Origin: Opitutales bacterium
GTDB lineage: Bacteria; Verrucomicrobiota; Verrucomicrobiia; Opitutales; UBA2995
Reading direction: 5' to 3'
DNA length: 64,000 bases
Assembly (NCBI GenBank): GCA_022824405.1
Contig: JAJDZZ010000074.1
Span: 62,001-126,000, forward strand
Part shown: piece by piece, positions 37,114 to 45,396 of the stretch
How the letters are laid out: the number at the start of each line of letters is the position of its first letter
Position numbering within the stretch: the stretch's first letter is position 1
Program-made: the position numbers and the translations under genes
Notes under the pieces: generated by a model
Databases searched by the model: none
Told to the model about the DNA's origin: nothing
The model's input: only the letters and a program-made list of their open reading frames with translations

Positions 37114-37650
37114 ATGGCCCGCACTGACATATTTGGCTTGGCAGCCGACTTTGCCAACCCAGGGGTATTGATGGACGCCGCCCATCGTTGCCGTGAGAAG
37201 GGATTCGAGAAGTGGGATGTCATAACCCCCTTTCCCGTGCACGGGTTGGATGAAGCAATGGGGTTGAAACGGTCCCGCGTGCCATTCTTCACTTTCGTGG
37301 GTGGAGCTATCGGGTTTGCCACCGGCACCTTTATGGCTTGGTACATGAATGCCTTCGATTATCCCATTATCGTGGGGGGCAAGCCTTTCTTCAGCCCCAT
37401 TTTTCCCTTCCCGGTAATGTATGAATTGACCATTCTCCTGGCCGCCTTGTCCACCATCCTGGGCATGTTTCTGCTGAATGGTTTACCCATGCACTATCAC
37501 CCGGTGATGAAGGCGAAGCATTTTGCCTCCACCACCGACGATACCCTGCGCATCGCCATCGAGGCATCAGATCCATTGTTCGACCTGGAAGGGACGCGGG
37601 CTTTTCTAAGAGAAATTGGCGGGGCCAATATACAGGAGTTGGAGAATTGA
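37114..37650 (+). CDS. actD: Alternative complex III subunit D (DUF3341)
   Basis: The 178-residue product starts with a cytosolic DUF3341 segment (FGLAADFANPGVLMDAAHRCREKGFEKWDVITPFPVHGLDEAMG). Two membrane segments follow (about 62-82 and 97-125). ActD has no cofactor and stabilises the membrane part of ACIII. The gap to actC is 12 bases and the stop nearly touches actE. Confidence 0.93.
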   Translation: MARTDIFGLAADFANPGVLMDAAHRCREKGFEKWDVITPFPVHGLDEAMGLKRSRVPFFTFVGGAIGFATGTFMAWYMNAFDYPIIVGGKPFFSPIFPFPVMYELTILLAALSTILGMFLLNGLPMHYHPVMKAKHFASTTDDTLRIAIEASDPLFDLEGTRAFLREIGGANIQELEN

Positions 37651-37652
37651 CC

Positions 37653-38261
37653 ATGAAGTATTTCTACGCCTTCTTCGCCCTGGCTATTCTCGCCACCTTG
37701 TCCATTTTCGGCTTTCGCGGGGACAAGTCCACCAAACCTCCCTTCATCATTTTCCCCGACATGGACGACCAGTCCAAATTCAAACCGCAGGGATCGAGTC
37801 CGTTTTTTGCCGATGGACGCACCGACCGTCTCCCGGTGCCGGGGACGGTGGCCCGCGGTTTTCTGAGGGAGGACGACCATGCCTCTTATGGAAAGGACGG
37901 GGAGGAATGGGCTCGGGGTTTTCCCATGGCCGTCGATCGGTCGGTTCTCGATCGCGGTGAAGAGAAGTATGGAATTTATTGTGCGGTTTGCCATGGGGGA
38001 ACCGGGGATGGCAACGGGGTGACCAAATCGCGCGGCATGTTGGTAACCCCGAGCTTCCACGACGACCGGTTGCGGGATATGGCCGAGGGAGAAATTTTTA
38101 ATACCCTGACCAACGGCAAGGGATTGATGGGTTACTACCGGGACAAGTTGTCGGCGCCCGACCGATGGGCTGTCATTGCCTACATGCGGGTCCTGCAGCG
38201 GTCTCAGAATGGTACCATCGATGACGTTCCACCCTCGGCCCGAAAGGAGTTGGGACTGTGA
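37653..38261 (+). CDS. actE: Alternative complex III subunit E, monohaem cytochrome c
   Basis: ActE is a 202-residue membrane-anchored cytochrome with one hydrophobic segment (residues 3-21) and a single CAVCHGG haem site (near residue 110). Mets in GLMGYY and elsewhere are possible distal ligands. It would pass electrons from ACIII to a downstream acceptor. The ATG at 37653 follows a GGAG stretch at the correct distance and is preferred to the TTG at 37647. Confidence 0.92.
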   Translation: MKYFYAFFALAILATLSIFGFRGDKSTKPPFIIFPDMDDQSKFKPQGSSPFFADGRTDRLPVPGTVARGFLREDDHASYGKDGEEWARGFPMAVDRSVLDRGEEKYGIYCAVCHGGTGDGNGVTKSRGMLVTPSFHDDRLRDMAEGEIFNTLTNGKGLMGYYRDKLSAPDRWAVIAYMRVLQRSQNGTIDDVPPSARKELGL

Positions 38262-39514
38262 ACGGCCAAGCCACAACCACGGGGGCCATGGTGGCGTCTC
38301 CTGGCAGGAAGGACTGGTCCAAAATTGTCCTGAGCGCGGGAATCCTTTTCCTGGCCCTGTCCTTTTTGGGGATCTGGCTGGGCTTCGTCCGGGGCGATGC
38401 CCGCCCGGCCTACGGAGTGCTGATCATGTTTTCTTTCTACCTCAGCATCGGGTTGGGTATGCTTCTGCTAATCATGCTTCACCACTTGTTTGGCGCTGGC
38501 TGGTCGGTCATTCCGCGCCGTCAGTTGGAGCATGGAATCACCATATTTCCCTGGTTGGGCCTGATTTTTATTCCCTTCCTCCTGATTTCCTACCTGACCG
38601 CGGTGGAGGATCAGGGATTTATCTGGAAGTGGTTCAACGAGAATGCGGTGGCCGACGACGTTCTATACCAGAAGAAGAAGTGGTGGTTGGGAGAAACTTT
38701 CTTCCTCATCCGCTATTTCATCTATTTCGGCGGTTGGATCCTGATCGCCTCCAAATTGCGCCAGTGTTCCCTGCAGCAGGATGAGGACGGTGATCCCAAG
38801 TGGTCCCGTGCAGGCGCCAAATGGTCCGCCTTCGGCATCGTTTTTACCGCCCTCACTTTGTCGGGGGCATCCATCGACTGGATCAAGGCCCTCGAGTTCC
38901 ATTGGTTTTCCACCATGTACGGGGTCTGGTTCTTCTCCGCAAGCATGCGGGCCGCTCTGGCCGTCACCGTTTTGGCCTGTCTCTTCCAAGTTTACAAAAA
39001 TGGCCCGTTGACCGGTCTGTTCAAAACGGGCCACCTCTACGACCTGGGTTGCATACAGTTGGCCTTTACCGTGTTTTGGGCCTACATCTCCTTTTCCCAG
39101 TATTTCCTCATCTACAACGCCAATATACCGGAAGAAACCTTCTGGTACGTCATGCGCGAACAGGGGGCCTGGTGGTGGGTGAGCATGGGGCTCATTTTCG
39201 GGCACTTCCTTTTCTCCTTTTTGTTTCTTTTGTTTTACCGGAACAAGATCAAGGCGGGGCCAATGATTTTCATTTCCCTTTGGGTGCTTGTTTGGCACTT
39301 GGCCGACCTCTACTTCAATATCCTCCCGTCCAAGCGATTGGACTACGATATGTACATTTCCTATCCCTTTTCCGTGACCCTTTGGGACGTAACCGCATTT
39401 CTCGGTATCGGAGCCATCTGCGCCTGGTCCTTTATGCGCAGTTGGAAGGGATCGCAACTAATCCCCATCCGGGACCCCCGCATCACCGAATCCTTGCAGC
39501 ACCATGGCCGTTGA
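38258..39514 (+). CDS. actF: Alternative complex III subunit F, membrane protein
   Basis: ActF of 418 residues has about ten membrane segments in a layout related to ActC, but without quinol-site acid residues that I can identify. Landmarks are RRQLEHGITIFPWLGLIF, FLIRYFIYFGGWIL, GASIDWIKALEFHWFSTMYGVWFF and a C-terminal DMYISYPFSVTLWDVTAF. GTG at 38258 overlaps the actE stop (GTGA). Its last 11 bases overlap the following small gene. Confidence 0.92.
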   Translation: MNGQATTTGAMVASPGRKDWSKIVLSAGILFLALSFLGIWLGFVRGDARPAYGVLIMFSFYLSIGLGMLLLIMLHHLFGAGWSVIPRRQLEHGITIFPWLGLIFIPFLLISYLTAVEDQGFIWKWFNENAVADDVLYQKKKWWLGETFFLIRYFIYFGGWILIASKLRQCSLQQDEDGDPKWSRAGAKWSAFGIVFTALTLSGASIDWIKALEFHWFSTMYGVWFFSASMRAALAVTVLACLFQVYKNGPLTGLFKTGHLYDLGCIQLAFTVFWAYISFSQYFLIYNANIPEETFWYVMREQGAWWWVSMGLIFGHFLFSFLFLLFYRNKIKAGPMIFISLWVLVWHLADLYFNILPSKRLDYDMYISYPFSVTLWDVTAFLGIGAICAWSFMRSWKGSQLIPIRDPRITESLQHHGR

Positions 39515-39797
39515 GAATCCGCAGACCGATCCGGGTAGATCCACCCTGCTCAAGAACACTTTGGCAGTGGCGGCCTGCCTGGCTGTGTTTGTCCTGATCC
39601 TTCCCCTGGCCATTCGCATGGGGAAACCTGCTTCTCCGGACACGGATGAGGCCGAGGCCCTTCCCACTGCGGCGGAACTTCAAGCCAGGGATTGGGAAAT
39701 ATTGCACTCCTACGGTTGGATCGATGAGGAAAAGGGTGTGGTACGCCTTCCCATCAGCCGTGCCCGCCAACTCTTTGTCGATGAAAACAATCCCTAA
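39504..39797 (+). CDS. Small single-span membrane protein of the ACIII operon
   Basis: The 97-residue product has one membrane segment (about 20-40) and a periplasmic tail ending in YGWIDEEKGVVRLPISRARQLF. I recall that YGW-D-GVV-x-IPI-x-RA motif from small proteins beside SCO and ACIII genes in Acidobacteria and Verrucomicrobia, where no function is known. The overlap with actF (11 bases) and 9-base gap to the CcoN-like gene place it firmly in the respiratory operon. It may be an accessory subunit holding ACIII to its partner complex. Confidence 0.75.
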   Translation: MAVENPQTDPGRSTLLKNTLAVAACLAVFVLILPLAIRMGKPASPDTDEAEALPTAAELQARDWEILHSYGWIDEEKGVVRLPISRARQLFVDENNP

Positions 39798-39806
39798 TAG
39801 TTATTC

Positions 39807-41285
39807 ATGACGGTTATCGGTCCATCGCCCCAACCACCATCGAGGGATGCCCATGGCGCATCCCGCCTCAGCGCCGAGATTGCGGAGGTCGACAGATCGA
39901 TACGGTTGCCTTTCCTGTTTTTTATTCTGAGCGGTTGGGTCTGGTTGCTGGCGGCATCCTTTTTCGGGTATTTGACGTTTTGGAAGGCTCATAACCCGGA
40001 GTTTTTAAATGCTCAGGCCTGGATCTCCTTCGGGCGGGTTGCGCCAGCTTTCAACGCGATGCTGGTCTATGGCTTTGCCTGTAATTTCGCCTTTGGGCTC
40101 GGTCTTTGGATTGTCAGCCGCCTCGGTCGTGTTCCGGTCCGTTACCCCATCTTGCTCGCGGTGGCGGCCATTTTCTGGAACGGTGGGGTCAATATCGGGA
40201 TTTTCGGAATCCTGCGAGGCGATTTGAATGTCTTCGATTATTTCGAGCTTCCCGGCTATGTGGCCCCGATTATCCTGGCCGGTTTGCTCTTTGTGTCGGT
40301 TTGGGTGATTTTGGCCTTCATCAATCGCCGGAGCGACGCGGTCTATGCCGCCCAATGGTACTTGGTGGCCGGATTTCTGGCTTTTCCCTGGATTTTCCTG
40401 ATAGCGGCGGCGATGCTTTTTGTCTATCCTACGGCAGGGGTTTCCCAGCCCCTGGTGGCCAATTGGTATGCCGGCAGCCTGCTCTGGTTGTGGTTCGGTT
40501 CCGTTGGAGCGGCCCTCCTCTATTACCTGATTCCCAAGTTGTCCGGAAAACCGATTCTGGCCTACGACCTGGCCCGGTTCGGTTTCCTGGCTCTGGTTCT
40601 GGCCGGCGCCTGGACCGGAACGGCGCGTCTGTCAGGAGGTCCGTTTCCCGCTTGGATTATTACGGTTGGAATTGCCTCAGGGTTACTCCTGCTGGTGTTT
40701 TTTCTGATTACCGGAATCAATTTTCTCGGCTCCATGAGTTCGGCCCCGGGCGCCCTTTCCGGCAATACCGTCTTGCAGTTTGCCTTTGTCGGATCGCTTT
40801 CCCTTCTCCTTTCCGGTTTGGCTTCGGCCTTGCTCCCCCTGAGGAGCATTAACGAGGTGGTTCAATTTACCATTGTCGGGGAGGCCCGGCATTTCCTCCT
40901 CCTCTATGGATTTTTCAGCATGGTGGCTTTTGCCGGGGTCTACTATGCTCTTCCCAGAATTCTTCAGCAGGACTGGCCCATGGCCTTCATGATACCGGCG
41001 CATTTGTACACCGCTGTGATCGGGCTGCTCCTGGTGGTCTTTCCTCTGGCATTGGGAGGCTGGAATCAAGGCGTGGCCCTGAACGACCCCTCCATTCCCT
41101 TCGCGGAGGTCGTTAGAACCGCCACCGTCTGGATGTTGGGCCGATCTCTGGGCTGGCTCTTTATAATTTTCGGTCACCTGGCTTTCAGTCTGAACTTGGT
41201 CCTCATTCTGGTGGAAAAATGCAAATCGGTTTGCTGCCCGGATAGAGATTATGCCGAAGCGGTGAAGGAGGGTGTTGGATCATGA
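39807..41285 (+). CDS. CcoN-like haem-copper oxidase subunit I homolog lacking metal ligands
   Basis: This 492-residue protein has about 12 membrane segments and aligns by eye with cbb3 oxidase subunit I (CcoN). The landmarks are FGRVAP-F-N-AML, NWYAGS, LLYYLIPK, QFTIVGE and GVYYALPR. Positions that should be metal ligands are replaced: helix II haem b His by Phe82, helix VI CuB His by Gly223, the helix VII His pair by Ala273-Arg274, and the helix X His-x-His by Gly/Ala (358 and 360) or Glu/Arg depending on register. Only five His remain (16, 62, 362, 399, 457), none clearly at a ligand position. The reading frame is intact, so this is not a decaying pseudogene. It cannot be an oxidase by itself. 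A role as membrane scaffold for the two following cytochromes is inferred. Confidence 0.85.
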   Translation: MTVIGPSPQPPSRDAHGASRLSAEIAEVDRSIRLPFLFFILSGWVWLLAASFFGYLTFWKAHNPEFLNAQAWISFGRVAPAFNAMLVYGFACNFAFGLGLWIVSRLGRVPVRYPILLAVAAIFWNGGVNIGIFGILRGDLNVFDYFELPGYVAPIILAGLLFVSVWVILAFINRRSDAVYAAQWYLVAGFLAFPWIFLIAAAMLFVYPTAGVSQPLVANWYAGSLLWLWFGSVGAALLYYLIPKLSGKPILAYDLARFGFLALVLAGAWTGTARLSGGPFPAWIITVGIASGLLLLVFFLITGINFLGSMSSAPGALSGNTVLQFAFVGSLSLLLSGLASALLPLRSINEVVQFTIVGEARHFLLLYGFFSMVAFAGVYYALPRILQQDWPMAFMIPAHLYTAVIGLLLVVFPLALGGWNQGVALNDPSIPFAEVVRTATVWMLGRSLGWLFIIFGHLAFSLNLVLILVEKCKSVCCPDRDYAEAVKEGVGS

Positions 41286-41905
41286 AACAGTTATTCACCC
41301 TCTTCCTGCTCGTGTTTGCCGGTGTGGCTTGTTCCTGGGTTTGCCTGCTCCTGGTCGGTTCGGGTGAGCTTTCCGCCGGAAAACTGGAAACCAGCCTGAC
41401 CGTGGCAGGAGATGATGTCGTATTGGAAACGGACCTCGGATTGGCCGCGCGGGGGAAACAGGTCTACCGCGAATTGGGATGCGTGCAATGCCATACCCAG
41501 CAGGTTCGCCGACCGGGATACGGAGGGGATCTGGAACGTGGATGGGGATCCCGTCAGACTGTGGCCCGCGACTATGTCCTCCAGGACCTCGTGGCGCTGG
41601 GAAACCGCCGCATCGGTCCGGACCTGGCCGATGTCGGTTCGCGACGGGATGCCGAATGGTTTTACCGGCATTTGTACGACCCCTCCTCCTTGGCCGATTG
41701 GTCGACCAGTCCTTCTTATGCCCACCTTTTCTACGACAAGGAAGTGACCGATGAAACCTCTCCCACCGCCTTGAAATTGGAGGGAAACGATGCTCCCGAC
41801 CCAGGTTTTGAGCGGGTGCCCAATTTCGATGCCAGAGCTTTGGTGGCCTATCTGGAAAGCCTCAAGCTGGATTACGATCTCCCTGAATCCAAACGGGTAA
41901 AATGA
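41282..41905 (+). CDS. CcoO-like monohaem membrane cytochrome c lacking the distal Met
   Basis: The 207-residue product has an N-terminal membrane helix (about 4-26) and one haem site, CVQCHTQ (67-73). It is followed by QQVRRPGYGG and RRIGPDLADVG, as in CcoO of cbb3 oxidases. The usual distal ligand motif S-x-M-P-x-Y reads STSPSY (141-146), with Ser143 in place of Met. The protein contains no Met at all besides the initiator. His148, just after that motif, is the obvious substitute and would give a lower-potential haem. The gene overlaps its CcoN-like partner (4 bases) and the next cytochrome (ATGA), so the three are made together. Confidence 0.85.
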   Translation: MKQLFTLFLLVFAGVACSWVCLLLVGSGELSAGKLETSLTVAGDDVVLETDLGLAARGKQVYRELGCVQCHTQQVRRPGYGGDLERGWGSRQTVARDYVLQDLVALGNRRIGPDLADVGSRRDAEWFYRHLYDPSSLADWSTSPSYAHLFYDKEVTDETSPTALKLEGNDAPDPGFERVPNFDARALVAYLESLKLDYDLPESKRVK

Positions 41906-42564
41906 TGAGCGACGACGACCGGAAACTGGCCCGAAAGGACTTGATAGCAGACGCGGATCTGGCCTCCTTCAGCCGTGGGCAGAGCCCTGGTCCGGTCCGA
42001 GTTACCGCCTACTTGGCCATGATCTTCATCCCCATAATTTCCGTTCTTTACCTTTGGAGGTATTCGGCTGGTTTTGATTCGCAGCAATATTGGGAAAGGA
42101 GCGAGATCGCGGAGCAAATCGCCGCCCTCGGCGGTTCTTCAGCGGACGGTTCGCAGGACTCCGTGGAAGTCGTATTCGACCCGATCAAGGAGGGCAGGAA
42201 AATTTACCAAACCATCTGCATGGCCTGCCACCAGGTCAACGGTCAAGGTTTACCCGGCGCTTTCCCACCCCTGGCCGAGTCTGCCTGGGTGGAGAAAAAC
42301 CCCGCCTTGTTGGCCCGCATTGTCCTGCATGGTCTTCATGGTCCCATCACCGTCAATGGTACGGCGTACAATAGCGTGATGGCCCCTTTGGGCGCCGTAT
42401 TGAGCGACGAGCAAATCGCCCTGGTCCTCACCTATGTGCGCCAGGAGTGGGGCAACGCGGGCAGCGCCGTGGAGACCGACGTGGTAGCCCAGGCCCGCAA
42501 CGAATCGAGCGGGCGCGCCGCCATGTGGACGGTAGAGGAATTGGCTCCCTGGGATACCAATTGA
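41902..42564 (+). CDS. Membrane-anchored monohaem cytochrome c (CcoP-like position)
   Basis: The 220-residue protein has a hydrophilic N-terminus, one membrane helix (about 34-53) and a single cytochrome c domain. The haem site is CMACH (106-110) and Met160 in YNSVMAPLG is the likely distal ligand. Canonical CcoP has two haems and this has one. By order and topology it takes the CcoP place behind the CcoN-like and CcoO-like genes. It is the last gene of the ACIII operon. Electrons might pass from it to soluble cytochrome c or an oxidase encoded elsewhere. Confidence 0.88.
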   Translation: MMSDDDRKLARKDLIADADLASFSRGQSPGPVRVTAYLAMIFIPIISVLYLWRYSAGFDSQQYWERSEIAEQIAALGGSSADGSQDSVEVVFDPIKEGRKIYQTICMACHQVNGQGLPGAFPPLAESAWVEKNPALLARIVLHGLHGPITVNGTAYNSVMAPLGAVLSDEQIALVLTYVRQEWGNAGSAVETDVVAQARNESSGRAAMWTVEELAPWDTN

Positions 42565-42765
42565 TGCTGGATGCGGAAAGGCGCCAATGGCGTCAATTAA
42601 GAATTAGAAATTAGGAATGAAAAGACTCTGAGGCACAAAGGATTATCTTGATCGTGATCTCTCTGTGCTCTCTGAGTCCTCTTTGGTTTATCTCTTCCCC
42701 ATCTTTGCGTTCTTGGCGAGAGTCCAATCCTTCAGCCTTTAACCTTCAGCCTTCAACCTTTCGGA
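42565..42765. repeat. Intergenic mosaic repeat region
   Basis: The gap after the cytochrome gene contains GGCGCC-AAT-GGCGTC, AATTAGAAATTAGGAAT, TTGATCGTGATC, CTCTGTGCTCTCTGAG and a heptad run of CAGCCTTTAACCTTCAGCC type. The heptad run extends into proC and supplies its last codons and stop. The same modules recur at 47.4, 51.8, 55.7, 56.8, 58.4, 59.9 and 63.8 kb. Confidence 0.7.
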
Positions 42766-43545
42766 GCGCGCCTTGGCCGCTTTTACGGCGCCGTGAATGA
42801 GAGGGCGGAGCCCCCCGGCTGCGAGGTGTTCCAAACCGGCCTGAGTGGTTCCTCCCTTTGAGGTCACCTGGTCGCGCAACGCTTCCGGCGGTGCGGACGA
42901 TTCGACTGCCAGGGATGCTGCGCCATAGACGGTTTGTCTGGCCAGTTTCAAAGCCATATCCGCGGATAAGCCTTCCTTTTCCCCGGCCTCCTTGAGCGCC
43001 GCCATGAACTCAAAAACGAAACCGACCCCACTGGACGCGACGGCGGTGAATACGTCCATCAGCTTTTCATCGATCTCGATCGTGTATCCCATGGGGTTGA
43101 GAATGGTGAGAAGGGTTCCGCGGGTCTCCGCCGGGATTTCCCCCTCCCCGCAATAGGCGGTGGCGCCCTTACCGATGCTTCCCGCCGTGTTTGGCATGGT
43201 CCGGATCAACGCTTTCGCCTTGGGGCAGCAGGACCTCAGGACTTGCAAGGACTTTCCGGCGAGAAGCGATAAGACCGGCACGCCTTCAATTCTCCCCAGT
43301 TCAGACCGCAAATCATCCAATTGAAAGGGCTTGAAAGCCAAAATCAGTACCCCCGATTTCTCGATCAATTCGGAACTGTTCCGGAGGGCCAGAACTCCGC
43401 TTTGACGGGCAAAGGCGCGGGCGGAGGCGCCCGATTTGCTGATACAGTAAATTTTCTGAGGTGAATGACCTCCTCGGTCAATCAGCCCCTGCATCATGGC
43501 TTTGGCCATGTTGCCGCAACCCCAAAAACCAATGGTATCTTTCAT
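42739..43545 (-). CDS. proC: Pyrroline-5-carboxylate reductase
   Basis: ProC reduces P5C to proline with NAD(P)H. The 268-residue product opens with GFWGCGNMAKAMMQGLI (nucleotide-binding) and has AFKPFQL, IRTMPNTAGSIGKGATAY, ASSGVGFVFEFMAAL and the C-terminal signature DQVTSKGGTTQAGLEHL. The last residues (ERLKAEG) are encoded by intergenic repeat DNA. It is followed upstream by folD on the same strand with 22 bases between. Confidence 0.95.
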   Translation of the reverse strand: MKDTIGFWGCGNMAKAMMQGLIDRGGHSPQKIYCISKSGASARAFARQSGVLALRNSSELIEKSGVLILAFKPFQLDDLRSELGRIEGVPVLSLLAGKSLQVLRSCCPKAKALIRTMPNTAGSIGKGATAYCGEGEIPAETRGTLLTILNPMGYTIEIDEKLMDVFTAVASSGVGFVFEFMAALKEAGEKEGLSADMALKLARQTVYGAASLAVESSAPPEALRDQVTSKGGTTQAGLEHLAAGGLRPLIHGAVKAAKARSERLKAEG

Positions 43546-43567
43546 CGGTGCAACCTGGGTCCGAGGT

Positions 43568-44452
43568 TCAGGAAGTTGGGCCGTGGGCGCCGTTTTTGAA
43601 AGCTTTCAAAGTATTTCGCATAAGCATGGCTACCGTCATGGGACCAACTCCACCTGGCACGGGGGTTATGGCCGATACCACTTGGACCGCTTCCTCGAAG
43701 TCCACGTCACCCACCAAACGGTAGCCGCTTTTCCGGGAAAGGTCTTTCATGCGGTTAATGCCGACATCAATTACAACGCCTCCCGGCTTCAGCATGTCCC
43801 GGGTTACGAAATGCCCCCGGCCGATGGCCACTACCAGAATATCGGCCCGGCGCGTTACCTCACCGATATCCCTGGTTCTGGAGTGACATACAGTGAGGGT
43901 GGCGTTCCCGAATGATCCTTTGTTGAGCAAGAGGAGGGAAACCGGCTTCCCCACAATCAGGCTTCGCCCCAAAACTACCACGTTCTTCCCCTCGGTCGAG
44001 ATGTCGGAGCGCTTCAACAATTCGATGATCCCGGCCGGCGTGCAGGCCTTAAAACCAGTCGGATCCTCCTGGCAGAGTTTTCCGATGTTCACCGTGTGAA
44101 ATCCGTCCACGTCCTTTTCGGGCAAAACCGCATTGAAGACAGTCCGCTCGTCCATGTGAGCGGGCAGGGGCGCCTGTACGAGGATTCCATGAACCGAGGG
44201 ATTGGCGTTGAGGGATGCTATCTCGCCCAACAGCTCGGCAGCGCCGATGGATTCGGGAAAAACCATTTGTTCGCTGACGATCCCGGTTTTGGCCGCGGCT
44301 CTCGCCTTGTTCCGGAGATAGGAAACAGACGCGGGATCATCCCCGACCCTGACAAAGGTGACACAGGGCTTTTCCTCACCCAGTTGAGCTACTTCCGCGG
44401 TAATTTCATCTAAAATGTCCGAAGCGATTTTTTTACCGTCAATGAGTTTCAT
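43568..44452 (-). CDS. folD: Methylenetetrahydrofolate dehydrogenase/cyclohydrolase
   Basis: FolD interconverts methylene-, methenyl- and formyl-THF. The 294-residue product has SYLRNKARAAAKTGI (active-site Tyr and Lys), GILVQAPLPAHM, KDVDGFHTVNIGKL, VVLGRSLIVGKPVSLLL (NADP site) and the terminal TPVPGGVGPMTVAMLMRNTL. Size and motifs are standard. It lies between proC and an SH3-like exported protein on the same strand. Confidence 0.96.
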   Translation of the reverse strand: MKLIDGKKIASDILDEITAEVAQLGEEKPCVTFVRVGDDPASVSYLRNKARAAAKTGIVSEQMVFPESIGAAELLGEIASLNANPSVHGILVQAPLPAHMDERTVFNAVLPEKDVDGFHTVNIGKLCQEDPTGFKACTPAGIIELLKRSDISTEGKNVVVLGRSLIVGKPVSLLLLNKGSFGNATLTVCHSRTRDIGEVTRRADILVVAIGRGHFVTRDMLKPGGVVIDVGINRMKDLSRKSGYRLVGDVDFEEAVQVVSAITPVPGGVGPMTVAMLMRNTLKAFKNGAHGPTS

Positions 44453-44459
44453 ATAGGGC

Positions 44460-45311
44460 TCACTGCGCGACGATCTGCCGCGCTACGATTAATATGTTTT
44501 TGCCGTCTTCCGATTCCGAAAGGGTGCCCGACAGGATGACCTTCCGGCCCTCGAACGTTTCCAAAGGCCTGATCGGATAGAGGTGTTTCGGGTCGACATA
44601 GGCGATTCGCCTGTTGTTCCGGTCGATCAACTCCCAGGTGTAAAACTGTCGGGAAAAAAGCCCGGATTTTTGGACTTTGCGTAGACGGCCCTCCAATTTT
44701 CGGTCGAGGGGGAGCCCCGAAAGGGTACGCGATGGCGTAAGGATCAAGGCCTTTCGGGTGTAGGGGGCCTGCTCACCGGTTATGGAAGGTGGGTCTGGTT
44801 GGAGTTCATCGGCAAACCCGGTCTCTGCCGTCTCCGGCTCTTGGGCCGGGGGAGGCCCGGTCTCTTGCCCTCCTTCCGGTGCTTCCGCCTGGAAATAAAC
44901 CGGCAAGGAAGCAGTGAGGGAAATATTGACCCAATCGTTTTCCGTCCCCAACACCTCCACCTCATTGTCCGCCTGCAGGACGGTGAGGAAGGCGCTTTCA
45001 TTATCGGGTTTGAAATAAACCAGGGCGCCGGGGATGACGGTCAATCCCTTTGTGACCTCACCTTTTTCCACGTAACCTTCGAAGGTGTCGTTCAGTTCAA
45101 AGGTTTTCCAGATGATAGGTTGGTCGCTATCCGACCCCATTTCCGCCGCAAATTCCAACCGGGGATCGTCCATCGGCAGGGTGTCTACCACGTACCCCGA
45201 AGCATTGGGTTCGAGGTAGAGGGTCACGGTTTCCTGGGCTCTGAGACCGAGGTTCATCATCAGTAGCGAGATAGGAAGAAGGGTTGTTCTGAAACAAATC
45301 AAAACGTTCAT
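44460..45311 (-). CDS. Exported SH3-like domain protein, function unknown
   Basis: The 283-residue product has a signal sequence (about residues 5-25, LLPISLLMMNLGLRAQ). The N-terminal half has an SH3_3-like pattern (FEGYVEKGEVTKGLTVIPGALVYFKP and AFLTVLQADNEVEVLGTENDWVNISL). A Pro/Glu-rich linker (about 140-175) follows, then a beta-rich C-terminal domain with WELIDRNNRRIAYVDPKHLYPI. Such proteins probably bind cell-wall or protein partners in the periplasm. I do not recognise a named family. It lies 7 bases upstream of folD on the same strand. Confidence 0.7.
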   Translation of the reverse strand: MNVLICFRTTLLPISLLMMNLGLRAQETVTLYLEPNASGYVVDTLPMDDPRLEFAAEMGSDSDQPIIWKTFELNDTFEGYVEKGEVTKGLTVIPGALVYFKPDNESAFLTVLQADNEVEVLGTENDWVNISLTASLPVYFQAEAPEGGQETGPPPAQEPETAETGFADELQPDPPSITGEQAPYTRKALILTPSRTLSGLPLDRKLEGRLRKVQKSGLFSRQFYTWELIDRNNRRIAYVDPKHLYPIRPLETFEGRKVILSGTLSESEDGKNILIVARQIVAQ

Positions 45312-45396
45312 GGCAATAACAATTGGTAGCGATTGGGAATGGTATTTTAGGACGGGTTAAAGACCCTGGATTTGTTTCAAACAAGTATAGAAACCT

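Noticed and set aside
39807-42564. Functional cbb3-type cytochrome oxidase (ccoNOP)
   Set aside because: Gene order and shape fit, but the subunit I homolog lacks the haem and CuB histidines, the CcoO homolog lacks its Met ligand and the third gene has one haem where CcoP has two.
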